NCBI RefSeq assembly: GCF_021272385.1
Contig: NZ_JAJSDZ010000005.1
Coordinates: forward strand, 806,001-870,000
Source: Vibrio salinus
GTDB lineage: Bacteria; Pseudomonadota; Gammaproteobacteria; Enterobacterales; Vibrionaceae
Length of the DNA stretch: 64,000 nt
Direction of reading: 5' to 3'
Part shown: positions 7,887 to 17,307 of the stretch, piece after piece
How positions within the stretch are numbered: position 1 is the first letter of the stretch
How the letters are laid out: every line of letters begins with the position of its first letter
Position numbers and translations under genes: made by a program
Notes under the pieces: model-generated
Told to the model about the DNA's origin: nothing
Database searches by the model: none
What the model saw: the letters and a program-made list of their open reading frames with translations, nothing else

Positions 7887-8150
7887 GGGTCTGTTGATCT
7901 TTGGTGATGGTTTTTGCAGCGAGTTGATGGTGATTTAGGCAAGGCGGGGCATGTGAAGTGTAGTCATCTACATGAGTCATGACCCAACGCTGAATAAATC
8001 ACCATCAAACGCTGCCCGAAGGGTTCATCTGAACTGGCTTTGCTCTTTGTTGCAGGTCATTTGCTTAGAATGACTAAGCTACATGCCCTGCGCCGCGATC
8101 AACACCCGTTCAGAGTGAACAAAAATCAACCATCAAAGGTCAACAGACCC
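7887..8150. mobile_element. 264-bp MITE with TA flanks (IS630/Tc1-mariner-like)
   Basis: Bounded by terminal inverted repeats GGGTCTGTTGA(T/C)CTTTG, near-perfect over about 20 bp, with the dinucleotide TA directly outside both ends (7885-7886 and 8151-8152). It holds a second perfect 14-bp inverted pair, TTGATGGTGATTTA (7924-7937) with its complement at 7995-8008, and encodes no transposase. TA duplication and size fit a miniature element mobilised by an IS630-type transposase. The same repeat family feels familiar from Vibrio and Shewanella genomes. Its right end forms part of the stop codon of the neighbouring regulator gene. Confidence 0.8.
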
Positions 8151-8680
8151 TAGTAGCTGACGATATTCTGAAAAACAGCCTTCTCTGTGACAGCCCTGTA
8201 TCCGTGAGGTTGATCAGCATGGAACCGAAACTTACCGCCACATTCAACAAGATGCCACGTTCCATTGACTAAAACTTCCATGTCCCCTTCCAGAACGATG
8301 ACACTTTCTATTACTCCATGAGCATGCGGCTGTGATTTCTGACAGTGGTGAGACGTTAACGTAACTTTATGCATTTCAAAATTAACACTTTTATTATATG
8401 GAAAGATTGAAATCACTTTCATGTGTGGATCATTAGGAAAATCCAGTTCAGCACCCGGCTTCTGGTCCTGTTCAAAGAACGCAGAGAAAGAGGTCTCAAG
8501 CCCGGAAACAATTTGCCATAATTTAGCAATTGTCGGACTCGATTCCCCTCTCTCTATTTGTCCTAACATCGCTTTGGATACACCTGTTAATTTCGCAACA
8601 GCATCAAGGCTGAGATTTCTCTCACTTCGTATTGATTTGAGACGGGCTGCAACACTTTGTTTAAAATTCTGCTCTGACAC
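8150..8680 (-). CDS. XRE-family regulator with C-terminal cupin domain
   Basis: A 176-residue protein: HTH at residues about 12-65 (RLKSIRSERNLSLDAVAKLTG, then SKAMLGQIERGES) and a cupin from about 100 to the end with HAHG and a final RFHADQPHGYRA segment. This HTH-cupin layout is that of small-molecule-responsive repressors such as E. coli SutR/YdcN. Start is GTG at 8680. The stop TAG is made of the TA flanking the MITE plus the first base of the MITE end, so the native C-terminus may have been replaced or shortened by a few residues. The domain itself seems complete. Confidence 0.8.
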   Translation of the reverse strand: MSEQNFKQSVAARLKSIRSERNLSLDAVAKLTGVSKAMLGQIERGESSPTIAKLWQIVSGLETSFSAFFEQDQKPGAELDFPNDPHMKVISIFPYNKSVNFEMHKVTLTSHHCQKSQPHAHGVIESVIVLEGDMEVLVNGTWHLVECGGKFRFHADQPHGYRAVTEKAVFQNIVSY

Positions 8681-8905
8681 GCTTTATCTCGTTCTTTTAA
8701 GGACGTTGAAAGACCCTTGATTATATTTAACCCACAGCGATATTCAAACAGCACTTTATCATGGTGATGTTTTGAACGGACAAACTCTCTTGTTTACATT
8801 TCACAATCATCTCAAATGTTCGCCATAGCGCCGGTTTTGACACTTTGATAAACTGCAAATACTTATTATCTACATTCTCATAGCAATCATTGTTAAGGAA
8901 GACGA

Positions 8906-9400
8906 ATGCTAATACGGAAAATTAATGACAGTGACATTGATACCATTGTTAAAATCTATAATCACTACATTGAAAATACGGTCTTCACTTTTGAAGAAGA
9001 CCCCATCACTTCGGACATCATATCTAAGCGTGTCAAAAAGCTCGAAAAGGCCGATCTGCCATGGTTAGTTGTCGAATCTGAAGGTGAAGTAAAAGGTTAT
9101 GCCTATGCCAGCCCATGGCATACCCGCTCCGCTTACCGGTATACCGTTGAACCAACCATTTATCTCTCTCCGGACACTCACGGAAAAGGTCTGGGACGCT
9201 CGCTCTATACAACACTGATAGAGCTCCTGAAAGAACAAGGTATCAAAAACATCATCAGCGTTATCACCAAACCGAATCCGGCCAGTGTAAAACTGCACGA
9301 AAGTCTGGGATTTCGTCAGGTTGGTGAATTCAGTAACATCGGTTTTAAATTCAATCGTGATATTTCCGTTGGTTACTGGCAACTCGCATTACAGAATTAA
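8906..9400 (+). CDS. GNAT acetyltransferase, phosphinothricin/methionine sulfoximine type
   Basis: A 164-residue protein closely matching the PAT/MnaT (YncA) group: N-terminal IRKINDSDIDTIVKIYNHYI, internal GYAYASPWHTRSAYRYT (characteristic of this group), acetyl-CoA loop SPDTHGKGLGRSLY and C-terminal PNPASVKLHESLGF. Such enzymes N-acetylate methionine sulfoximine, methionine sulfone or phosphinothricin. The exact substrate here is inferred from family. AAGGAAG ribosome site precedes the ATG; a single-gene unit. Confidence 0.82.
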   Translation: MLIRKINDSDIDTIVKIYNHYIENTVFTFEEDPITSDIISKRVKKLEKADLPWLVVESEGEVKGYAYASPWHTRSAYRYTVEPTIYLSPDTHGKGLGRSLYTTLIELLKEQGIKNIISVITKPNPASVKLHESLGFRQVGEFSNIGFKFNRDISVGYWQLALQN

Positions 9401-9842
9401 TCCGGTTTATGGATACGTTTCCCGTCAACCCCAAGATCGTTTAAGCCCGTCGTTAAACGCCGGGCGATATTGATGATACTCACTCATGACCTATTTCCTT
9501 CATATTTAGTAATAATTTTGTAATTAAGTAAGCATAACCTGTTTATTCAACCGGACAACTAAAGCATAAGAATAAGATATTTATTATGTACTTAGATATA
9601 GATAATAAATATATTTTAAGTCTGACCCGGAAAGAAAAATAATTACAGTTTTATACTTTGGTGCAAGAAAAGTTTTATTATTCAATAGCCTGAAGATACA
9701 AACCAAATCTGTCATTCTTAATACCTGCAAGCATGACTACTTTATAAAAACCTCTGCATCAAAGTGATACATACAAATTCTAATAATAAACCGTTTATTG
9801 GCGTTCTTTTTGTCTTTCACTGGTAGAAAACTCAGGTGTAGA
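9401..9842. other. Intergenic region, no supported gene
   Basis: About 440 bp, AT-rich after 9500. The first 90 bp contain short open stretches on the minus strand in two frames (starts near 9487) too short to call. The rest presumably holds the promoter of the chemoreceptor gene; no clear operator seen. Confidence 0.4.
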
Positions 9843-11795
9843 ATGTTTAAAAATTTAAAAGTAAGTATGAAGATTGGTGGCGGATTCGGCACGGTTCTGA
9901 TCCTGCTGTCCATCACCTTGCTGGTAAGTGCGCTCTCATTTAATACAGCCGAAGAAGGAATAAAAACTTACCGGAAATTAGCCCAGCACTCCAACTTAAT
10001 TGGTGATCTGCAAACTAACATGCTTCAGGTCCGGATGGACGCTAAAAATTATCTGTTGACCAGAAGTGAAAATAACCTCACTCAATATCAACATTTTCTT
10101 GCCCGGGTAAAGCAAGACTGGCAACAATTAAAAAATGTGATAACCGATTCAAAACAGTTATCAATACTGTCAAAAATGAACTCAGAGTTAAAGCATTACG
10201 ATACGACCTTTGGTGATACCGTCCACCTGATCAAAGAACAAAACCTAATTCTCGATAAAAAACTGGCTCATATTGAGAAAGATCTGACAGCCAATGTTAA
10301 TGACTTTGTTGACTTTTCTGACGGATGGAACGATCCCCAGATCACCATTCATGCCATGCAACTCAAAGACAAAATACTAAACGGCCGTATTTACATCGGT
10401 CGTTTTCTGCAATCGAGCAGTGAAAAAGACTACCGGATTTCTCTTGTTTATATGGGCTCTGATGTCAATACGGAAATCAACGGACTCACGCCTTTATTAA
10501 ACACCGGTATTCAGAAAAAAATGCTAGCTCAGGTTGTAGAAAAACATAAAATCTACATGGAAAACGTAGATAAAATTCACAAGCTGATACTGAAACGCGA
10601 CGATGTGGTTAAAAACAGTTTGAATAAAATCGGACCGGAAATCAGTCATCAGATTCAAACACTAAAAACAGAAATAATAAAAACTCAGGATACATTAGGC
10701 CCTGAACTGGATAGCAACATAGATCATCGTTTTCACTTTGTGGTGACTTTGTCATTTATCGCTATCATTATCGGCATTGTCGCCGCTTATTTAATAACAA
10801 CGGCAATCACAAAACCAATTCATAAAGCCGTAGATGCAGCGCACCAGCTCGCTCACGGAGATCTGACTGTTAAAGTGGGAAATACAGGCAAAGATGAGAC
10901 CGGTAAATTGCTTGATGCGGTACAGGAAACCGCAAACTACCTGAAAGAAATGATGTCAACCATTTCCAGTGCCAGTCACCAGTTAGCATCTGCCTCTGAA
11001 GAATTGGCTGAAGTAACAGAGCAAAGTGCCAGAGGAATAAGCCAGCAGGAAACAGAAACAGAAATGGTCGCCACCGCCATTAATCAAATGGCAGCGACAA
11101 TTCATAACGTTGCAGACAATGCCGCCAAAGCTTCGGAAGCTGCCAATCAGGCAGATACTGAAGCCAACACAGGCGCTCAGGTTGTCGAACAAACCATTAC
11201 TGCGATCAATTCATTATCCGACAGTGTCAATAATTCTTCCGATAAACTCGGCGAAGTTCAGCAGGAAGTTACCGACATTAATAAAATTCTGGAAGTTATA
11301 CGGGATATTGCTGAACGGACGAATTTATTAGCACTAAATGCGGCAATAGAAGCCGCCAGAGCTGGTGAACATGGCCGTGGATTTGCAGTAGTCGCCGATG
11401 AAGTCCGACTATTGGCATCCAGAACACAAGGGTCAACGGACGAAATTCAGAACATCATTGAACAGCTTCAGGCCAGCACAAAGAATACCGTAGAAGTCAT
11501 GGCAAAAGGGAAAGCCCTCGCAGACACTTGTGTTGCTCAGTCAGGAAAAACAGAGGGGGCACTCAAAGCTATTAATGGTACCATCCGGATCATTAATGAT
11601 ATGAACGTTCAAATCGCCAGTGCTTCCGAACAACAAAGCTCCGTAGCGGAAACGATCAATAAGAATATTATGAATGTTAAATTTATCGCTGGGGAAAACG
11701 CCAATGCCTCAGCTCAAACCCAAAACTCAACAGCTGAAATTGCAAAACTGGCAGAACGTTTAAATCAGATGGTTGACCAGTTTAAAGTAGCTTGA
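9843..11795 (+). CDS. Methyl-accepting chemotaxis protein
   Basis: A transmembrane chemoreceptor of 650 residues from the ATG at 9843 (SD AGGTG just upstream; an in-frame TTG at 9798 would add 15 residues). TM1 is at about residues 10-32, then a 250-residue helical periplasmic sensor resembling the helical bimodular type, TM2 around [20 protein letters not shown], a HAMP domain, and the signalling hairpin with the invariant tip [20 protein letters not shown] and [12 protein letters not shown]. It signals through CheW/CheA. No C-terminal CheR pentapeptide (ends DQFKVA). Ligand unknown. Monocistronic. Confidence 0.93.
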   Translation: MFKNLKVSMKIGGGFGTVLILLSITLLVSALSFNTAEEGIKTYRKLAQHSNLIGDLQTNMLQVRMDAKNYLLTRSENNLTQYQHFLARVKQDWQQLKNVITDSKQLSILSKMNSELKHYDTTFGDTVHLIKEQNLILDKKLAHIEKDLTANVNDFVDFSDGWNDPQITIHAMQLKDKILNGRIYIGRFLQSSSEKDYRISLVYMGSDVNTEINGLTPLLNTGIQKKMLAQVVEKHKIYMENVDKIHKLILKRDDVVKNSLNKIGPEISHQIQTLKTEIIKTQDTLGPELDSNIDHRFHFVVTLSFIAIIIGIVAAYLITTAITKPIHKAVDAAHQLAHGDLTVKVGNTGKDETGKLLDAVQETANYLKEMMSTISSASHQLASASEELAEVTEQSARGISQQETETEMVATAINQMAATIHNVADNAAKASEAANQADTEANTGAQVVEQTITAINSLSDSVNNSSDKLGEVQQEVTDINKILEVIRDIAERTNLLALNAAIEAARAGEHGRGFAVVADEVRLLASRTQGSTDEIQNIIEQLQASTKNTVEVMAKGKALADTCVAQSGKTEGALKAINGTIRIINDMNVQIASASEQQSSVAETINKNIMNVKFIAGENANASAQTQNSTAEIAKLAERLNQMVDQFKVA

Positions 11796-11842
11796 CAAGC
11801 GTAATTAATATTTTATAAATCGTCCTCCTGTTCAAATAAAAA

Positions 11843-11870
11843 AACCGCTGACTATTTCTAGACAGCGGTT
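11843..11870 (-). terminator. Hairpin with T-run on the minus strand
   Basis: AACCGCTG pairs with CAGCGGTT; the A-run before it gives seven T on the minus strand. Lies 48 bp after the chemoreceptor stop. It may stop transcription from either side, though the plus side lacks a T-run. Confidence 0.5.
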
Positions 11871-12141
11871 AGGCAAACAGTCCATGTATCCACCTATTTC
11901 TATATACATCTCAAAGTTTTAAAACAGAATAACCGTCGCTCATACCCTACTAAACTCACCCAATTAACCACCTGAAACATTTAACCATTGAATCCATTAA
12001 GTGGCTATCTGAGTTTTTATAGTAGTACAGACCATACAATTAGACTCATTTTTAACCTGATCTAAATCAAGTGAACGTGAATTAACCGATTTCAAGCATC
12101 CCCAGCGTCAGATTCAGTCGTAAACGAGACGGAAATGAAAA

Positions 12142-12160
12142 GAGCACCTGTAGGGTGCTC
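12142..12160 (-). terminator. Intrinsic terminator of the exported-protein gene
   Basis: GAGCACC-ctaca-GGTGCTC followed by TTTT on the minus strand, 50 bp after the stop of the gene at 12210-13307. Confidence 0.7.
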
Positions 12161-12209
12161 CTGTATAAATAAAATTGAATGCACTAATGTCAAATGCAAA
12201 CGAAGCTAT

Positions 12210-13307
12210 TTATTGTATTTCAACATCCACTTTATTTCTGATGGCATGCATACCACGGCCTATCACATCGGCAAACCCCAGTACCGGCGCGTTGTGTTTA
12301 TTAACCAATTTTATTTTCATTGTCCGGTCTCCTTTCACCACAAAGTCAGCAATTTGGTGGATTTCATCCTCTGTAAAGAACGAACGTCCCGATGTCCGCT
12401 CAATCTGTTGATAAATCTCTCCCTGTCTGGAATCAACCACTTTGACCAATGCCTGTTCAAACTCATCTTTAGTCAGTTGTTTATCCTGATTATTATAAGG
12501 TTCAGGAAGCGAGGCATTACTCCGTTGAATACACACTTCTTTTTCTGCACATTTGTCGATGTAATCGCTGTAGAAACCGTGCAAAACATCGGTAAACATA
12601 TATTTACCCTGCTCCACCGATACAGATACGTGATTCACAACCAAACTGCCCAGAATGCCAAATATATTACCCTGATTATGCACGGCCGATTGGGGATCTC
12701 TTAACACAGACTGATCCCCCGTATACGTGTATTTTATTTGAGTCGTTAACGATAAAGGCAAGTGGTTAAATTTCAGGGAAACTTTATCATCAGAAGTAAT
12801 GCTGGCAGAAGAAACGTCATTTTTAACATTGGCTTCAATGAAGAAATCATTGTCTTTCAACGCTTTTTTTATTTCATCGGTCAGTGCTGAATAAAATTTC
12901 GGACTCTCGGTTGCAATAAGGTCACTCAATGTCTGGTTATCCAGAGAACGAATCCCTTCTACTTTCATATCAACCTGAGTTTTACCAACAGGAAGAACTG
13001 ACTGGTGTGTTGCTTCCCTGCCAATAAACGACTTAATACCGGAAATACTTATCGATTTCGCCTTGAAGGATTGCTCCGGATTTCCCTGATTCTCAAATTT
13101 GAATCCGTTAAAAATACAACTGTCAGAAAAAAGCACACTGCACTGAATGTTATCAACGGTTATCTTCCCATACTGACTTTCTTGATTTGCATTAACAATA
13201 AACTTGTTAACCGCATTCTGTGCCTTGCTGTTCATCGTGCTGTTCACAGCAAAAACACCACCAATAACAACAGCCGCCGCGACCCCGCCAATGACGCTTT
13301 TTTTCAT
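12210..13307 (-). CDS. Exported or inner-membrane-anchored protein of unknown function
   Basis: A 365-residue protein with an N-terminal hydrophobic segment (KKSVIGGVAAAVVIGGVFAV) and no obvious cleavage site, so it may remain anchored with its bulk in the periplasm. Four cysteines (C-S-V-L-F-S-D-S-C near residue 57-65 and a C-A-E-K-E-V-C pair near 250) could form disulphides. I do not recognise a domain; the layout vaguely recalls periplasmic DUF945-type proteins, but this is not asserted. SD GGAGAAATT before the ATG; own terminator downstream; no operon partners. Confidence 0.7.
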   Translation of the reverse strand: MKKSVIGGVAAAVVIGGVFAVNSTMNSKAQNAVNKFIVNANQESQYGKITVDNIQCSVLFSDSCIFNGFKFENQGNPEQSFKAKSISISGIKSFIGREATHQSVLPVGKTQVDMKVEGIRSLDNQTLSDLIATESPKFYSALTDEIKKALKDNDFFIEANVKNDVSSASITSDDKVSLKFNHLPLSLTTQIKYTYTGDQSVLRDPQSAVHNQGNIFGILGSLVVNHVSVSVEQGKYMFTDVLHGFYSDYIDKCAEKEVCIQRSNASLPEPYNNQDKQLTKDEFEQALVKVVDSRQGEIYQQIERTSGRSFFTEDEIHQIADFVVKGDRTMKIKLVNKHNAPVLGFADVIGRGMHAIRNKVDVEIQ

Positions 13308-13668
13308 AATTTCTCCGAATTATTAAAGAAGATTTTTTTATTAGAACTTACCTAAGATACACTAAATCACTAATTAGTTCCGTGCCGATACTACTCTGGC
13401 ACTGTTTAAATTTTATGATTTCACAGAATCTTTTCATTACAGCGCACTATATAGGCGAAAAAGCGCGAAACAAAAAAATTCTTTGTTTTTTGGAATAGGG
13501 AATTGATTTCAGATGGCGAAAAGTTCTTGACCTTTTTTTCAGGAATGTAATCCCTTTTGTTGACGAGAAAAACAAGTCAGTACTATTGCGAATAGCAGAT
13601 CGGAAAAATAGATAATATCTTACTGTGGTCACTCAAATAGAAATGTCTTATCTGAAAAAGAAAAACAG
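13308..13668. other. Intergenic region, no supported gene
   Basis: 361 bp between two minus-strand genes; AT-rich, with no convincing ORF, hairpin or operator. Likely promoter region of the exported-protein gene. Confidence 0.4.
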
Positions 13669-14046
13669 TTAAGGAGCATAACTCAGATTTTGTCTCGGGT
13701 TGCGTACTTTAGCCTCCGAAAACCTCTGTCGGACATAACGCTGTTCCGATACCATATTTTTAAAACTTAACCCCTTAACCAGCTTTATCACGACTTCATT
13801 ATTATCATCAAAACGCAAAATTGAACCTTCAACAATAACATCAACATCGTCATGCAAAGAGACTACGGCTTTCATTTTCAGTCCACAATAAAGGCTGGCC
13901 ACGTGGCCCATCTTAACTCTTAAGCCTTTTTCAGAAGTCTCACTTACTGAAAATATTTTTCCCTGAACACGGATCATAGGCCGGGCACTTTCCGGGTAGC
14001 GTAAACGAAAATACTGACGTTGTTGTATACCATCCTGCTTAGCCAT
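13669..14046 (-). CDS. PilZ domain protein, probable c-di-GMP receptor
   Basis: A 125-residue single-domain protein. The c-di-GMP binding signature appears as RQYFR (R-x3-R) at residues about 10-14 and SETSEKG (the D/N-x-S-x-x-G motif, here with E in the first position) at about 34-40. The rest is a beta-barrel pattern. PilZ proteins relay c-di-GMP levels to motility, adhesion or secretion machinery. GGAG ribosome site; stands alone. The unusual Glu in the second motif might lower ligand affinity. Confidence 0.8.
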   Translation of the reverse strand: MAKQDGIQQRQYFRLRYPESARPMIRVQGKIFSVSETSEKGLRVKMGHVASLYCGLKMKAVVSLHDDVDVIVEGSILRFDDNNEVVIKLVKGLSFKNMVSEQRYVRQRFSEAKVRNPRQNLSYAP

Positions 14047-14244
14047 GATTTACTCCACTTTACAAACGCTATTGATAATAATGTAAGTTATAAGCACATT
14101 ATATAGGCACACCTTATCAAAACTATAAGTCTCATTTATGAAAAAGACAATTTTTGCTTGCTATTTTTTTGTTAACCTGATCAAAAAACACTCGACAATC
14201 TGGGGGAAATATGACGAAAAGGTTTGAATCTGCTCTGATAAAAT

Positions 14245-14270
14245 CAGGCCATAACAAAAATTATGGCCTG
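14245..14270 (-). terminator. Intrinsic terminator after the binding-protein gene
   Basis: CAGGCCATAA / TTATGGCCTG perfect stem with a short T-run on the minus strand, about 90 bp past the end of the gene at 14359. Confidence 0.6.
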
Positions 14271-14358
14271 TCAGAACAAAATAAGCGAATAATGTAACTT
14301 TTACCTGTGTCCGGTAATACACAAAACTACGAAACAGACACGTTAAATGTTAATAGAC

Positions 14359-15135
14359 TTAGTTCACTGAAACATCAAATCCGGTAAAGAATTTTTGCGC
14401 TAAACGCTCCAAGGTACCATCAGACTGAACCTCAGCAATGGCTTTATTCAATGCATCTTTTAATTCAGTATCGCCTTTACGCAAACCAAACCCTATACCG
14501 CTGCCAAGGATCTTCGGATCGCTCACTGGCTTACCGACAAAAGCATAGCCTTTACCAGCAGGCGTATTAAGGAAACCAGACTGACCCGCCGCAGCCATTA
14601 CCAGTGTGCCATCGATCCGCCCCATGACCATATCGGAATAAACCATATTCTGATCTTTATAGGATGTAATGGTTACACCTTTTGGTTGCCAGTGAGCCTT
14701 GGCATACACTTCCTGAATTGATCCCTGAAGCACACCAATATTTTTTCCACGTAACGCCTCTGCTGTTGGTGCCAGCCCCTGACCTTCACGTGCGATAAGT
14801 TGAGTTGGTATACGGTAAATTGGATTTGTGAAGTCAATGGCTTTCATTCGTTTTTCGGTAATATTCATTGCCGAATTAATAACATCAAATTTTTTCGTGT
14901 TCAGTGCCGGAATAAGCGTATCAAAACTGCCTTCTGTCCAGGTACACTTAGCCTGCATTTTTTCACAGATTGCCTTCCCTAATTCAATATCAAACCCCAC
15001 CAGCTCACCCTGGGCATTTTTGCTTTCAAATGGTGGATATTCAGCTTCCAGCCCATAGTGAATAACACTGATAGCCCAGGAAGAAGCCGAGGCCAAAAGA
15101 CCTAAAGTCGCAAATAAGAAATGTATTTTTTTCAT
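14359..15135 (-). CDS. Periplasmic amino-acid-binding protein of an ABC importer
   Basis: A 258-residue protein with a signal peptide (MKKIHFLFATLGLLASASSWA, probable cleavage after SWA). The mature part is a type II periplasmic binding protein: YPPFESK and GFDIELGKAICEKM near the N-terminus, FDTLIPALNTKKFD, and a MNITEKRMKAIDF segment, all typical of the HisJ/ArgT cluster for basic amino acids. Probably supplies the HisQMP-like importer encoded at 19565-21752. Starts 16 bp after the Nit-family gene, so it is the last gene of that minus-strand unit. Substrate preference (Lys/Arg/Orn or a glutamine-like residue) is inferred. Confidence 0.85.
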   Translation of the reverse strand: MKKIHFLFATLGLLASASSWAISVIHYGLEAEYPPFESKNAQGELVGFDIELGKAICEKMQAKCTWTEGSFDTLIPALNTKKFDVINSAMNITEKRMKAIDFTNPIYRIPTQLIAREGQGLAPTAEALRGKNIGVLQGSIQEVYAKAHWQPKGVTITSYKDQNMVYSDMVMGRIDGTLVMAAAGQSGFLNTPAGKGYAFVGKPVSDPKILGSGIGFGLRKGDTELKDALNKAIAEVQSDGTLERLAQKFFTGFDVSVN

Positions 15136-15151
15136 TCAGATTTCCTTAATT

Positions 15152-15949
15152 CTAATAAAAAACACGATTTTGTAACGCGGGTAACTGTTGGCGAATGCGT
15201 TGTAATGCCGGAATGTCCATATCGGCTATCACTACACCATTGTCCTCTTCCTGCAGTGCAAGAATGTTACCCCAGGGATCAATAATCATTGAATGACCAA
15301 ATGTTTTTCGACCATTAGGGTGAATCCCTGTTTGTGCGGATGCAATCACATAGCACTGATTTTCGATGGCCCGGGAACGAAGTAAAACTTCCCAGTGAGC
15401 CTGCCCGGTTGTATAAGTAAATGCCGCCGAGACAGTCAGGATTTCGTAACCGCAGTTATACCGATAAAATTCAGGGAATCTCAGGTCATAACAGATTGAA
15501 GGCCGGACTGTCGCCTGAGCAAGTTCAAATTGCCGGATGTCTTTCCCAGCCGTTAAAACATCCGCTTCCCGGTAGGATTCTTCCCCATTATCAAAATTAA
15601 ATAAATGCACTTTGTCATAACGGTTCACACAATTTCCATCCGGGTCAAAGAGTAACTGGCTGTTCAGAACTTTATCCGGCACACCGGATAAAATCGGGAT
15701 AGTACCGGCCGCAATCCACACACCACACTCTTTTGCCAATACGGACATCGCTGTCTGCACAGGTCCGTTTCCGAATGCTTCACCTAATGCCAGCCGTGTC
15801 TGATCAGAGACACCCATCAGACAAAAATATTCAGGAAGCACAACAAATTCGCATCCCTGACTGACAGCATCTCTGATTAACGAAGATGCCAGAGACACAT
15901 TATTTTCAACCACATCCCCACTGTTCATCTGAATTGCTGCAACTTTCAT
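15152..15949 (-). CDS. Nit-family carbon-nitrogen hydrolase (omega-amidase or deaminated glutathione amidase type)
   Basis: A 265-residue cytosolic amidase with the complete nitrilase triad: VLPEYF (Glu), YDKVHLFNFDNGEESY (Lys) and SICYDLRFPE (Cys). The KVHLF block and NCGYEILTVSAAF region fit the Nit1/Nit2-like branch. These enzymes repair by-products of glutamine transaminases: omega-amidase hydrolyses 2-oxoglutaramate, Nit1 hydrolyses deaminated glutathione. The gene sits 21 bp after a YbdL-like aminotransferase gene, which favours such a role. AGGAAG ribosome site. Sequence alone does not separate the two substrates. Confidence 0.82.
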   Translation of the reverse strand: MKVAAIQMNSGDVVENNVSLASSLIRDAVSQGCEFVVLPEYFCLMGVSDQTRLALGEAFGNGPVQTAMSVLAKECGVWIAAGTIPILSGVPDKVLNSQLLFDPDGNCVNRYDKVHLFNFDNGEESYREADVLTAGKDIRQFELAQATVRPSICYDLRFPEFYRYNCGYEILTVSAAFTYTTGQAHWEVLLRSRAIENQCYVIASAQTGIHPNGRKTFGHSMIIDPWGNILALQEEDNGVVIADMDIPALQRIRQQLPALQNRVFY

Positions 15950-15970
15950 AATGCTTCCTGTTATATTGAG

Positions 15971-17131
15971 TTAGGCAAACTGATTTAATGCTCTGGCTCC
16001 GGCAATAATAGTTTCATCATCTTTAGCAAAAGAAAGCCTGATGAATCCATTATCTGTCCCATCGCTGTAAAATGCCGATAATGGTATTGTCGCAACCCCA
16101 AACTCTTTGATTAAACGAGTCACAACCTGAACGTCACTTTCATCGGTTAAATGTGAAAAATCAGCTAAGACAAAAAATGACCCATGAGATGGCAAAAGCC
16201 GGAACGGTCCATTTTTTAATTCACTGACTAATAAATCCCGTTTAGCCTGATAAAAGTCCGACAGATACAAATACTTCAGAGGATCATCCATATACTTAGC
16301 AAACGCATACTGCATCGGTGTATCGGCAGAGAACATCATAAACTGATGAACCTTTAAAATCTCTTTCATTATTTCAGCCGGTGCCACGCAATACCCGACC
16401 CGCCATCCCGTTACATGAAACGTTTTGCCGAATGAAGAGACGATTACACTACGTGCGGACAACTCACTGTGTGTTGCCATTCCGGAATGACGTAATCCAT
16501 CAAAAACAATGTGCTCATATACTTCATCCGATAAAATAACGATATTGGTATCCCGGCAAATCACCGCTAACTGATTTAAATCTTCCCGGCTCATCACCTG
16601 TCCGGAAGGATTATGAGGCGTATTCAGAATGATCATGCGGGTTTTTGTCGTTACCGATGCACGGACTTCCTCCCAGTTAACTGAAAAGTCAGGCAAGGAT
16701 AACTTAATGTTAACAGGTGTTGCACCCTGAAGACGCACAATAGGAGCATAACTGTCAAAAGAAGGCTCAAAATAAATGACTTCATCACCAGGATGAACAA
16801 GGGCAGAAATCGTTGCATAGAGTGCCTCACTCGCACTTGCAGTAATCGTAATCTCATTGCCAGCATCATAATCACAACCATATAGATGGGTGATTTTCTC
16901 TGAAATTTTATCTTTTAAAGAAAATAAGCCCGTCATATCAGAATACTGATTATGATTGTTATTCATTGCTCTGGTCACTTCATTAATCAGCAATGAATCA
17001 CAGGGGAAATTGGGTGCACCCTGAGAAAGATTAATGGCTTTGTAATTTTCGGAAAGCTGACCGATAACGCTAAAAATCGTCGTGCCCACATCGGCCAGTT
17101 TTGAGCGAATCTGAACGGATGTCTGAATCAT
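15971..17131 (-). CDS. PLP-dependent aminotransferase, YbdL-like (methionine/glutamine transaminase)
   Basis: A class I/II fold-type I aminotransferase of 386 residues from ATG at 17131, matching the length and N-terminal pattern of E. coli YbdL (SKL...GTTIFSVIGQL, INLSQGAPNFP); an in-frame TTG at 17215 would add 28 unusual residues. NTPHNPSGQ, SDEVYEHI and the PLP lysine in SSFGKTFHVTGWRVGY are present. YbdL enzymes prefer methionine, aromatic amino acids or glutamine. With the downstream Nit amidase it probably forms a glutamine transaminase-amidase pathway, for example regenerating methionine from its 2-oxo acid. Confidence 0.85.
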   Translation of the reverse strand: MIQTSVQIRSKLADVGTTIFSVIGQLSENYKAINLSQGAPNFPCDSLLINEVTRAMNNNHNQYSDMTGLFSLKDKISEKITHLYGCDYDAGNEITITASASEALYATISALVHPGDEVIYFEPSFDSYAPIVRLQGATPVNIKLSLPDFSVNWEEVRASVTTKTRMIILNTPHNPSGQVMSREDLNQLAVICRDTNIVILSDEVYEHIVFDGLRHSGMATHSELSARSVIVSSFGKTFHVTGWRVGYCVAPAEIMKEILKVHQFMMFSADTPMQYAFAKYMDDPLKYLYLSDFYQAKRDLLVSELKNGPFRLLPSHGSFFVLADFSHLTDESDVQVVTRLIKEFGVATIPLSAFYSDGTDNGFIRLSFAKDDETIIAGARALNQFA

Positions 17132-17307
17132 GAAAAATGTCCCACTGTCACAATTTGTCTCCGAAGAATCGCCCGATGCCTTTTTCAGGCCAATTATCCC
17201 CGGATAAATACTCAAAAAGTTGTTCCATTTAACGAAAAGAGTATTGTGACGACCAGCGAATTGTTGTCATAATGGCCATGAGTAAATTGCATACCTAAGT
17301 TGTCATT

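Noticed and set aside
7645..7980. 111-codon ORF on the minus strand across the MITE
   Set aside because: It runs antisense to the acetyltransferase gene and through the MITE left arm; no SD, no family match.
9401..9490. Short minus-strand frames, one reading ARRLTTGLNDLGVDGKR before a stop
   Set aside because: Could be the tail of a lost gene, but too short to identify or to support as a feature.
12135..12704. 189-codon plus-strand ORF
   Set aside because: Antisense to the exported-protein gene, which has a better SD, signal segment and terminator.
17132..17215. 28-residue N-terminal extension of the aminotransferase from a TTG
   Set aside because: Sequence is unlike the family N-terminus and lacks an SD; ATG at 17131 gives the usual length.
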